From contig JAISUT010000029.1 in assembly GCA_031271905.1 (NCBI GenBank), positions 1 to 51,382 on the forward strand: DNA of 51,382 nucleotides, written 5' to 3'. Each line of letters begins with the position of its first letter. The stretch's first letter is position 1. Origin of the DNA: Acidobacteriota bacterium. Lineage in GTDB: Bacteria > Acidobacteriota > UBA6911. The notes beneath the pieces are model-generated. The model saw nothing but the letters and a program-made list of their open reading frames with translations, made no database searches and was not told the DNA's origin. The position numbers were made by a program, and so were the translations under genes. This document shows positions 30,920 to 38,462 of this stretch, in pieces.

Positions 30920-32269
30920 TCACTTGGCGTCGTTCTCGTCGAAGGCGTCGCCGCACTCCGGACAGAACTTCGGCGGGTTGTGCGGGTCGGGCGGCGTCCA
31001 GCCGCACTTGTCGCACTGGTAGAGCGGCGCGCCCGCCGGCTTGGGCTTGCCGCACTCGGCGCAGAACTTGCCCCGGTTCACCGCGCCGCAGGCGCACGCC
31101 CACCCCTGCTGCTCCGGCTTGGGCTTGCCGCATTCGGCGCAGAACTTGCCCGCGTTGCCCGCCGCGCCGCAGGCGCACGTCCATCCCGCCGCAGACGCGC
31201 CGCCCGCCGGTTGCGCAGGGGCGGGCGCGGCGGGTGGCGCGGCTTGCTGCGCCTGCTGCTGGCCGAGCGCGAAGAGGTTCTGCGCGTTGGCGCCCCCCGC
31301 GTTCTGCGCCATGCCCATCGCGGCAAAGCCCATGAAAGCGCCGCCCGCGCCCTGGTTTTTCGCCGCGTCCTGCATCGCCTGGGCCTGCGCCCCGGCCAGG
31401 CGCGCCGCCGCCATCGTCGGGTTGCGCAGGGTCGCGTCGCGCTGCAGCTCCTTGATCATCCGCTCGTCCTCTTCCGAGGCGTTGATGGCGTTCACGCCGA
31501 AAGAGACGATGGCCAGGCCCCTGTGCTCCGCCCACTTGGCGGACAGGACGGCGTTCATCGCGTCGGACAGCTCGGCGGTGTGCGCCGGGATGGCGCTGTA
31601 GCGGATGCCCATCTCGGAGATCTTGGCGAACGCGGGCTGCAGCGCCGTCAGCACCTCGGTCTTGAGCTGGCTGTCGATCTTGTCGCGGGTGTAGGCGGCG
31701 GTGACGTTGCCGCAGACGTTGGCGTAGAACAGCAGGGGGTTGGTGATCTTGTAGGAATACTCCCCGTGGCAGCGGACCGAGATGTCGATGTCCAAGCCGA
31801 TGTTCCGGTCTACGATGCGGAACGGCACCGGCGAGGGGGTGCCGTACTTGTTCCCCATGATCTCCTTGGTGTTGAAGTAGTAGACGCGCTGGTCCTTGCC
31901 CGGCTCGCCCCCCATCGTGACGCGGCGACCCATGCTGCGCAGCATCCCCATGATGCCTTCGCTCAGGTCGCCGTAGAAGACCGAGGACTCCGTGCCCGAG
32001 TTGTAGATGAACTCGCCCGGCTCGGCGCTGACCTCGGTCACCCGCCCCTGGTCCACGATCATCATGCACTGCCCGTCGGCGACGGCGACGATGGAGCCGT
32101 TGGTGATGATGTTGTCCGTCCCCTTTTTATTGGAGCTGCGCCCGCCGACGCGCTTCTCCCCCTTGCAGGCGAGGGTGTCCTGCTCGATGGACTCGCAATA
32201 GAAGAATTCCCGCCATGCGTCGGCGAACGCGCCGCCCACGGCATCCAAACCAGCCTTTATCAACCCCAT
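30920..32269 (-). CDS. SPFH (virion-core-like) protein with C-terminal zinc ribbons (YdjI-like)
   Basis: 449 residues from MGLIKAGLDAVGGAFADAWR. The SPFH region covers ~20-330: FFYCESIEQDTLACKG, NGSIVAVADGQCMMIVDQG, FGVNAINASEEDERMIKELQ. A Gln/Ala-rich linker is followed by three CxC-x-n-CxxC ribbons (ACGAAGNAGKFCAECG, ACGAVNRGKFCAECG, CDKCGW...CPECG). Family members form oligomeric scaffolds at the membrane. With the zinc-ribbon membrane gene downstream it parallels YdjI/YdjG in envelope-stress response. Confidence 0.8.
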   Translation of the reverse strand: MGLIKAGLDAVGGAFADAWREFFYCESIEQDTLACKGEKRVGGRSSNKKGTDNIITNGSIVAVADGQCMMIVDQGRVTEVSAEPGEFIYNSGTESSVFYGDLSEGIMGMLRSMGRRVTMGGEPGKDQRVYYFNTKEIMGNKYGTPSPVPFRIVDRNIGLDIDISVRCHGEYSYKITNPLLFYANVCGNVTAAYTRDKIDSQLKTEVLTALQPAFAKISEMGIRYSAIPAHTAELSDAMNAVLSAKWAEHRGLAIVSFGVNAINASEEDERMIKELQRDATLRNPTMAAARLAGAQAQAMQDAAKNQGAGGAFMGFAAMGMAQNAGGANAQNLFALGQQQAQQAAPPAAPAPAQPAGGASAAGWTCACGAAGNAGKFCAECGKPKPEQQGWACACGAVNRGKFCAECGKPKPAGAPLYQCDKCGWTPPDPHNPPKFCPECGDAFDENDAK

Positions 32270-32571
32270 GACATCGCCTCCCGGTGCATCCGTTTCCCCA
32301 TACAAGGCAGGGGCGTCGCATCTCCCCCCCGCCGGCAAATCCTGATCGTTAAAGCCTGATGATTGTAACGGAAGTGGCGCGCCATGTTGACAACATTTTC
32401 ACCCATTTTTCGCCCCATTTTTTGCCGCCGCGCGGCGGTCCGCAGCGCAGGCCTCCGGGCGCGGGGCGGACGGGTCGTCGCATTTGCTGCCCGCAGGCAA
32501 AATCCCGCTTGGTTTTTCAGGCCGTCGATCGTAAAGTGTATGACTTCATTTTCCGGGAAGGGGGAGGGATT
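32270..32571. other. Divergent intergenic region between the SPFH gene and purC
   Basis: It contains the perfect 13-bp palindrome ATGTTG-A-CAACAT (32385-32397), which includes TTGACA on one strand and TTGTCA on the other, so it may be part of overlapping divergent promoters. A possible minus-strand -10 is TACAAT near 32365. The rest is GC-rich with no coding signal. Confidence 0.4.
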
Positions 32572-33471
32572 ATGGCAGGCGAACCGAACTTATGCGTCCA
32601 GACCGAACTGGAGGGCTTGAAACTGCTCCGCCGGGGGAAGGTTCGCGACCTTTACGAATACGGCGACAAGCTGCTCCTGGTCGCCACCGACCGCATCTCC
32701 GCGTTCGACGTCGTGCTCCCCACGCCCATTCCGTACAAGGGGGCGGTGCTGACGCAGCTCTCGCGCTTCTGGTTCGACAAGTTCGAGGACCTCGTCCCCA
32801 ACCACCTGGTCTGCGCCGACGCCGCCGGGTTCCCGGCGGACTTGCAGCGGTTCCGCGACGTGCTCGACATGCGCAGCATGTTGGCGGTGAAGGCCGAGAT
32901 GTTCCCCGTCGAATGCGTGGCGCGCGGCTATCTGGCCGGATCGGGTTGGAAGGAGTACCAGGAGCGGGGCACCGCCTGCGGCGTCAGGCTCCCTGCGGGC
33001 CTCAAGGAGTGCGACCGGTTGCCGGAGCCGATCTTCACCCCCGCCACCAAGGCCGACGAGGGGCACGACATGAACATCTCCTTCGAGCAGGCCGCCGGCA
33101 TCGTCGGCGCGGACAGCGCCGCGAAGCTGCGGGACCTGACGCTCGGCATCTACTCCCGCGCCGCCGCCTACGCCTTGGAGCGGGGCATCATCATCGCCGA
33201 CGTGAAGTTCGAGTTCGGCGTCTACGACGGGAAAATCATCCTCTGCGACGAGGTGCTGACCCCCGACTCGTCGCGCTTCTGGCCCCTGGCGGAATACGCG
33301 CCGGGCAAGAACCCGCCGTCGTTCGACAAGCAGTACGTGCGCGACTACCTCGAGGAGATCAAGTTCGACAAGCGGCCCCCGGCGCCGGAGCTGCCTGCGG
33401 CGGTGGTCGAAGGCACGCGGGACAAGTACCTGGAAGCCTACCGGCTGCTGGCGGGAAAACCGTTGGCGTAG
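32572..33471 (+). CDS. purC: Phosphoribosylaminoimidazole-succinocarboxamide synthase
   Basis: 299 residues (the longer class of PurC), starting after GGGAGGGATT. It ligates CAIR and aspartate with ATP in de novo purine synthesis. Motifs: LLRRGKVRDLYEYGDKLLLV, ATDRISAFDVVLPTPIP (signature), VECVARGYLAGSGWKEY, FEFGVYDGKIILCDEVLTPDSSRFW in segments. The start at 32572 was chosen over upstream in-frame codons by ribosome site and homology. The next plus-strand gene begins 46 bp later. Confidence 0.95.
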   Translation: MAGEPNLCVQTELEGLKLLRRGKVRDLYEYGDKLLLVATDRISAFDVVLPTPIPYKGAVLTQLSRFWFDKFEDLVPNHLVCADAAGFPADLQRFRDVLDMRSMLAVKAEMFPVECVARGYLAGSGWKEYQERGTACGVRLPAGLKECDRLPEPIFTPATKADEGHDMNISFEQAAGIVGADSAAKLRDLTLGIYSRAAAYALERGIIIADVKFEFGVYDGKIILCDEVLTPDSSRFWPLAEYAPGKNPPSFDKQYVRDYLEEIKFDKRPPAPELPAAVVEGTRDKYLEAYRLLAGKPLA

Positions 33472-33517
33472 GGGGCGCCGCCCGCCCGGTTTCCGACATG
33501 CCATCGAATATGCCGCT

Positions 33518-34078
33518 ATGACATTAGACCAGGTCCACATCTCCTATTTCGACGTCGTGTTCGCCGTCCTCATCGGCCTTTCCACAGTCCTCGCGTTCTT
33601 CAAGGGGATGTTCAGGGAGCTCGTCAACATCGCCGTCAGCGTCTTGGGATTCGTCCTGGCGACGCTCTATTACAAGGCCCCCGCCGGTTGGATCGCGGCG
33701 CGGGGCGACATGCCGGGGGGCGTCGCCGACCTGCTGGGGTTCTTGGGGGTGTTCCTAGGCTGCATCGTCGCCGGCATCCTGGTCTCCGCCATCGCCGACC
33801 GGTTCATCAAGGCCGTCAAGCTGAAATGGGCGGATCGGCTCCTGGGGGCGGCATTCGGCTTCTTGCGCGGCTGGGCGACCTCCACGGTCTTGGTGCTCGC
33901 CCTCACGGCGTTCCCGCTGTCGCCGGCGGGCATGACGTCGCGCTCGGCGCTGGTGCCGTACCTTTTGGGAAGCGCAGGCCTCGTAGTCCATCTAGTCCCC
34001 GAGGAGTTGAAGGAGAAGTTCGACAAGCGTTGCCGGGAGATGCTGCATGACTGGAACAAAGGTGCCGCCGATGAATGA
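33518..34078 (+). CDS. cvpA: CvpA-family membrane protein
   Basis: 186 residues, four membrane helices. The family pattern ISYFDVVFAVLIGLSTVLAF and then FKGMFRELVNIAVSVLGF sits in the first third; WADRLLGAAFGFLRGW is the conserved C-terminal motif. CvpA-type proteins have been linked to envelope integrity and to colicin V production in E. coli. The gene overlaps the start of the HTH gene downstream (ATGAATGA). Confidence 0.85.
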   Translation: MTLDQVHISYFDVVFAVLIGLSTVLAFFKGMFRELVNIAVSVLGFVLATLYYKAPAGWIAARGDMPGGVADLLGFLGVFLGCIVAGILVSAIADRFIKAVKLKWADRLLGAAFGFLRGWATSTVLVLALTAFPLSPAGMTSRSALVPYLLGSAGLVVHLVPEELKEKFDKRCREMLHDWNKGAADE

Positions 34079-34289
34079 CAATGCGCTCAGCTTCAAGGAA
34101 CGGATGGATCAAGTGTGTCGGGAGCTGGTGGACGTGGGCATCCTGTTTCCGGAGGCCGTGGGGCAGTTCGAGCTTTGCTTCATCCAAGAGGTCCTGAGCC
34201 GGAACGGCGGCAACCTCGCCCGGTCGGCGGAGGTGCTGGGCATCCACCGCAACACCCTCGCCAAGAAGGTCGGGCGGCGGAAAGGGTGA
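34071..34289 (+). CDS. Small Fis-type HTH protein
   Basis: 72 residues, starting MNDNALSFKERMDQVCRELV. The C-terminal half, FIQEVLSRNGGNLARSAEVL then GIHRNTLAKKV, is the Fis/NtrC C-terminal helix-turn-helix with no receiver or AAA+ domain. It is a stand-alone DNA-binding protein that dimerises through its N-terminal helices. Overlap with cvpA indicates coupled translation. Target sites are unknown. Confidence 0.85.
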   Translation: MNDNALSFKERMDQVCRELVDVGILFPEAVGQFELCFIQEVLSRNGGNLARSAEVLGIHRNTLAKKVGRRKG

Positions 34290-34351
34290 AAAATCATGGC
34301 TTTGAAATGTATTGTCCAAAGTTTTTCAGCCGATTAGACATGTGTTGCGGA

Positions 34352-34372
34352 GGGACGGAGTTGCGCCGTCCC
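34352..34372 (+). terminator. Hairpin GGGACGG...CCGTCCC upstream of murG
   Basis: A 7-bp perfect stem with a 7-nt loop, followed by CGTTTCAAATTGCTTTT, lies between the Fis-type gene and murG. It could be a terminator or an attenuator for the cell-wall genes. Confidence 0.5.
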
Positions 34373-34404
34373 GTTTCAAATTGCTTTTAACCGTTCACCT
34401 GGAC

Positions 34405-36465
34405 ATGGGGATGGAGATAATCAGGCGCGTTCTTTTGACCGGCGGCGGCACTGCGGGGCACGTGAATCCCGCGCTTGCCATCGGCTCGGCGTTGCGGTCG
34501 GAAGACACGGAGTTCATGTACGTCGGCGTGCGGGATCGCATCGAGGAGGAGATCGTGCCCCGCGAGGGGATGCCCCTCGAGTTCGTCCGCGCCGTGCCCT
34601 ACCCGGCGGGCGGCGGCGCCAAGCTCCCCAAGTTCTTCCTCGACCTGTCCGTCGGCGTGGGCCAGGCCATGCTGCTCCTGCTGCGCTTCCGCCCGGACGT
34701 CATCGTCGGCACCGGCAGCTACGTCGCCGCGCCCGCCATCATCGCCGCCGCGCTCCTGAAGAAACTGTGGCTGCTGCGGCCGCGCATCTTCCTGCACGAG
34801 CAGAACGCCGTCCCCGGCAAGCTCAACAAGCTGATGGCGCGCTTCGCCGACAAGATCCTGGTGACCTTCCCGGAGACGCTCCACTATTTCCCGAAGAGGA
34901 AGAGCGAGCTGGTGGGCTACCCCCTGCGGCGGCGCATCGCCGCCATCCCCCGCGAGGAAGCCTTGCGCAGGCTGGACTTCAGCATCCCCGACGGGCGGCG
35001 GGTGGTCTTGGCGTTCGGCGGCTCGCAGGGGTCGCGCACCTTGAACCATGCGCTGATCGACGCCTTGGAGTACCTGATCCCCTACCGGGACCGGCTCTAC
35101 ATCATCCACGGCGTCGGCCTGTACAAGACCCCGGAGTACGACGCGGCGGCGGACACCGGCGAGCGCCTGCTGCGGCAGTACGACGCCATGCAGCTCACCT
35201 CCATCGAGAGCTTCTACACCTGGAGGCCGTACTTCCACAACATCCAGCACCTGTACTCGGTCTGCAACATGGTCATCGCCCGCGCCGGCGCCGGCAGCCT
35301 GAACGAGATCTCCGCCATCGGCCTGCCCGCCCTGATCATCCCGAAGGCGGGCTTGCCCGGCAACCACCAGGTGATGAACGCCAGGGCGATGGAGCGCGCC
35401 GGCGGCGCGGAGGTCATCTACGAGCAGACGACGCGGACCGACGGGCGCTTCTCGGAAGCCCTCGACGGGAAGGTGCTGGCCGAAAAGATCATCGCGCTGG
35501 CGTTGAACGACTCGCGCCTGCTGCAGATGCGGCTCAGGAGCCGCGCGTTCCTCAACCACGACGCGCTCCCCAAGATCGCCGCCATCATCCGGGGCGAGTC
35601 GCCGCAGGACGCCGCGCCCCTGCCGCGCTACACGCCGCCGCCCATGAACTCCACGCCGGAGGACACCTCCCTCCCCGGCAACCAGGAGCTGCTGACCCGG
35701 CTCGAGCGCGAGTACCGCAGCCAGGGGGCGCAGTACAAGCCCAAGAACGTCGTCGCGCGCGCGGAAGACCTGGAATACTTCAAAAGCCGCGCGAACACCC
35801 TGCTGGCATCCGCCTCGTGGCAGGAGCGCAACCTGGGCGTGAAGTTGCTGGGGCTGCTCAACGCGCAGGAGAAGCTCCCCACCATGCTGGCGTTGCTCGC
35901 CGAACGCAAGCGCGCGCCGTTCTTGAAGCGGCTCTTCGGCGGCGACTACAACCAGGTCGGCTTCATCCGGCGCAACATCGTGATGGCGACCATCCGCCTG
36001 AACGTGCTGACCCCCGACGTCGAGTCGGCGCTCCTGGGCGGCTTCAAAGACCCGTATTACGAAGTCCGCGAGGCGTGCGCGCTGGCGGCGTCCCACTTCA
36101 ACGACAGGATCGCCAACCCGAGGCCGTTCATCCAGGCGCTGCTGGACATCCTGGGCGACTCCAACCTGGACGTCGCCTCCGCCGCGGCGGAGGCGCTCGG
36201 CAAGCTGGGCGGGAAGCAGGACGCGCTGGCGGCGCTCCTGCACCTGTGGGATGCGAAATACTGGCGGCTGCGGGCGGCGGCGTTGCGCGGCTTGCTGCAC
36301 CTTGTGGAGCGGGGGCGCGTCACCGACTGGCGCATGTTGGAGAACCGGGTGCCCCAGTTCATCCTGACCTCGACCGACTTCAGGCCCCATTTCGAAATCA
36401 AGTCCTCTTACCAGCTCCTCATGGAGGCGATTTCCAGGAAAAAGGAGACGACTGCCCCGCAATGA
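34405..36465 (+). CDS. murG: MurG glycosyltransferase with a C-terminal HEAT-like extension
   Basis: 686 residues (start 34405; 34411 is possible), versus ~355 for ordinary MurG. MurG adds GlcNAc to lipid I at the inner face of the membrane. The family sites are present: LLTGGGTAGHVNPALAIG (G-loop), GTGSYVAAPAIIAA, HEQNAVPGKLNKLM, LAFGGSQGSRTLNHAL, and IARAGAGSLNEISAIGLPA. After ~residue 400 comes a Pro-rich linker and then ~250 residues of paired helices (LGVKLLGLLNAQEKLPTMLA; REACALAASHF; AAAEALGKLGGKQDALAALL), a HEAT/ARM-like scaffold. The ATGA overlap with mraY couples the two. The fusion is unusual and may dock other envelope enzymes. Confidence 0.88.
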   Translation: MGMEIIRRVLLTGGGTAGHVNPALAIGSALRSEDTEFMYVGVRDRIEEEIVPREGMPLEFVRAVPYPAGGGAKLPKFFLDLSVGVGQAMLLLLRFRPDVIVGTGSYVAAPAIIAAALLKKLWLLRPRIFLHEQNAVPGKLNKLMARFADKILVTFPETLHYFPKRKSELVGYPLRRRIAAIPREEALRRLDFSIPDGRRVVLAFGGSQGSRTLNHALIDALEYLIPYRDRLYIIHGVGLYKTPEYDAAADTGERLLRQYDAMQLTSIESFYTWRPYFHNIQHLYSVCNMVIARAGAGSLNEISAIGLPALIIPKAGLPGNHQVMNARAMERAGGAEVIYEQTTRTDGRFSEALDGKVLAEKIIALALNDSRLLQMRLRSRAFLNHDALPKIAAIIRGESPQDAAPLPRYTPPPMNSTPEDTSLPGNQELLTRLEREYRSQGAQYKPKNVVARAEDLEYFKSRANTLLASASWQERNLGVKLLGLLNAQEKLPTMLALLAERKRAPFLKRLFGGDYNQVGFIRRNIVMATIRLNVLTPDVESALLGGFKDPYYEVREACALAASHFNDRIANPRPFIQALLDILGDSNLDVASAAAEALGKLGGKQDALAALLHLWDAKYWRLRAAALRGLLHLVERGRVTDWRMLENRVPQFILTSTDFRPHFEIKSSYQLLMEAISRKKETTAPQ

Positions 36466-37568
36466 TCTACTTCCTTGGGAAACTCCTGCACCCGCATTTC
36501 GGCACCTTGTCCTTCCTGCGGCTGGCGGAATACATCTCGGCCAGGGCGATAGGCGCGGCGTTGACCGCCATCATCCTGACGTTGTGGCTGACGCCGATCG
36601 TCATCCGCCACCTGCACCGCAAGGGGCTGGTGGACCAATGGCGCAACACCGGCGTGGACGCCGCGTTCGACAAGGCGGGGACGCCCTCGATGGGGGGGGC
36701 GGTCGTCGTGGGGTGCGTGCTGGTGTCCTGCCTGGCCTGGTGCAACCTCTCGAACATGTTCCTCGTCGCAGTCCTCGCGGGCATGGCGTGGTTCGGCATG
36801 ATCGGCTTCCTGGACGACCGCGCCAAGGCGCGCTTCCATTCGGGCGACCTGGGGATGTCCGAGCCGAAGAAGCTCATGCTGCAGGGGTTGTTCGCCGCCG
36901 CGCTGGTGGCGCTGATGCTCGGCCCGTGGTCGCCCCTGCCCGCCGACCAGATGGGCGCGTTCTACGTCCCCTTCCTGAAATTCCCGGTGTTCCAGTCGGT
37001 ATGGGCGTACGCGCCGATCGTGTTCCTCTTCGTCATCGTGGTCGGCAACTCCGTCAACATCGCCGACGGCATGGACGGCCTGGCCATCGTCCCGTCGGTG
37101 TTCGTGCTCGGGGTGCTGGGGCTGTTCGGCTACTTCCTGGGCAACGCCATCTACGCGCGCTACCTGAACTACCCGCTCCTGGCCGGCGCGGGGGAGCTGG
37201 CGGTCTTCGCCTCGGCGTTCGCCGGGGCGGGCATCGGGTTCTTGTGGTTCAACGCCTACCCGGCGCAGATATTCCTCGGGGACACGGGCTCGATGGCGAT
37301 CGGCGGCGCGATAGCGACCGCCTGCGTCGTGTTGCAGCAGGAGGTCCTTTTCCTGATCCTCGGCGGCATGTTCCTGACCGAGGCTGTGACCTCGCAGATA
37401 CAGGACAAGATCGGCGTCCGCTGGCTCGGGCGGCGCATCTTCATGCGCGCGCCGATACACCACCAGATGCAGCACAAGGGGCTGGCGGAGACCAAGGTCG
37501 TCATCCGCCTCTGGATAGTCTCCGGCATCCTGGCGCTGGCGGCGCTCGCCACCCTCAAGCTGAGATGA
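36462..37568 (+). CDS. mraY: Phospho-N-acetylmuramoyl-pentapeptide-transferase
   Basis: 368 residues, ~10 helices. It makes lipid I from UDP-MurNAc-pentapeptide and undecaprenyl-P. Signature motifs: GTPSMGGAVVVG, FLDDRAKAR (catalytic DDxxK type), GNSVNIADGMDGLAI, FLGDTGSMAIGG, and APIHHQMQHKG. It overlaps the murG stop by 4 bp. In most genomes mraY precedes murG with murD/ftsW between; here the two are adjacent and in reverse order, and no other mur/fts genes follow. Confidence 0.95.
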   Translation: MIYFLGKLLHPHFGTLSFLRLAEYISARAIGAALTAIILTLWLTPIVIRHLHRKGLVDQWRNTGVDAAFDKAGTPSMGGAVVVGCVLVSCLAWCNLSNMFLVAVLAGMAWFGMIGFLDDRAKARFHSGDLGMSEPKKLMLQGLFAAALVALMLGPWSPLPADQMGAFYVPFLKFPVFQSVWAYAPIVFLFVIVVGNSVNIADGMDGLAIVPSVFVLGVLGLFGYFLGNAIYARYLNYPLLAGAGELAVFASAFAGAGIGFLWFNAYPAQIFLGDTGSMAIGGAIATACVVLQQEVLFLILGGMFLTEAVTSQIQDKIGVRWLGRRIFMRAPIHHQMQHKGLAETKVVIRLWIVSGILALAALATLKLR

Positions 37569-37650
37569 CCCCCTTCCCCGCGCCGCGTCCGTGAACCGGC
37601 GGGCGATTTGGTGTACACTTCTCCTTGTCCGGGAAACAGGAGGAGTGACC

Positions 37651-38184
37651 ATGAAGGCCCCGATCAAAACCATTTTCCTATTTTGCCTCTCAGCCCTCGC
37701 GCTGGCGGCGGCACCACCTGCCGCCCACGCCCAGCTACGCCTGATCAGCCCCTACCCCTACGACAGGATCAACCAGCCCGGCACCGGCTTCACGCTGCAA
37801 GAGGGGGGCGGCGCGGAGTTCGCCTGGTCTTCGGAGTGGACGCAGCTCACCGCCCAGTCCTGCATGGACGAGGTGGCGGTCTTCGTCTGGCGGTTCAAGG
37901 ACGGGACGAAGGCGTACAGCCGGGCGGGGGAGTTCATCGCCGATTTCGGCAGGAGCATGACCTACCTGCAGGAGCAGAAGGCCGCCGGACTGGAAGACGT
38001 GAACCACAAGCCGATCCAGCCGCTCACGAAGGACAACCCCCCGGTGCGCGTCGAGCTTTGGGCGGGCGACGGCGGCGTGACGGACAGGTTCGACACGCAG
38101 GGGCTCTTGGACTACGCCTGCTTCGACACGTCGGCGGGGGTGGAGGTCGGCAAGGGCTACACCGCGACGGACTGCCCGGAATGA
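37651..38184 (+). CDS. Exported protein of unknown function
   Basis: 177 residues from MKAPIKTIFLFCLSALALAA, ribosome site AGGAGGAG 5 nt upstream. A signal peptide probably cleaves after AAHA. The mature part has four Cys-containing or aromatic-rich stretches (SCMDEVAVFVWRFKDGTKAY; VELWAGDGGVTDRFDTQG; DYACFDTSAGVEVG). No family is recognised. There are no neighbours in the same operon. Confidence 0.7.
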   Translation: MKAPIKTIFLFCLSALALAAAPPAAHAQLRLISPYPYDRINQPGTGFTLQEGGGAEFAWSSEWTQLTAQSCMDEVAVFVWRFKDGTKAYSRAGEFIADFGRSMTYLQEQKAAGLEDVNHKPIQPLTKDNPPVRVELWAGDGGVTDRFDTQGLLDYACFDTSAGVEVGKGYTATDCPE

Positions 38185-38253
38185 CGCGCGCCCCTCGCGG
38201 AGGGTTTGCGCCGGACGAGAGGGGGGCGGGAAAGGGAAGACCCGGGGAAAGGG

Positions 38254-38367
38254 AGCCTCCGAAAAGCCCGTAGACAAGGCGTAGCCGCAGGTCGAAAAGC
38301 GGAGTTCGCCAAGGCAAATGGGCGTTTTCGACCAAGGCGCAACGCAGCGTCCGGGTCTTTTAGAGGC
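38254..38367. repeat. MITE-like inverted-repeat element, copy 2
   Basis: ~114 bp, imperfect terminal inverted repeats (GCCTCCGAAAAG against CTTTTAGAGGC), internal run GCCGCAGGTCGAAAAGCGGAG shared with 25951-26064. Located between the exported-protein stop and the promoter of the UGSC-like gene. No transposase is nearby. Confidence 0.8.
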
Positions 38368-38385
38368 CCCCGAAAGAAAATAAGT

Positions 38386-38416
38386 TTGGGCACGCGCCCG
38401 CCGGGATGCATATAAT
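38386..38416 (+). promoter_or_regulatory. Candidate promoter of the UGSC-like gene
   Basis: TTGGGC (38386-38391) and TATAAT (38411-38416) are separated by 19 bp. The -10 is consensus, while the -35 and spacing are weak. It lies 46 bp before the ATG at 38463. Confidence 0.45.
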
Positions 38417-38462
38417 CTCCGGTTGCACAGACGACACCCTGCAAGGAAAGGAACGCGCATCT

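Noticed and set aside
34767-36461. Plus-strand frame that runs through murG and joins mraY to give a 933-residue product
   Set aside because: The first ~565 residues are an out-of-frame reading of murG; only the part from ATG 36462 is MraY.
34387-36462. Minus-strand open frame of 691 codons opposite murG
   Set aside because: Antisense of a clear MurG; low-complexity Arg/Gln/His-rich translation, no ribosome site.
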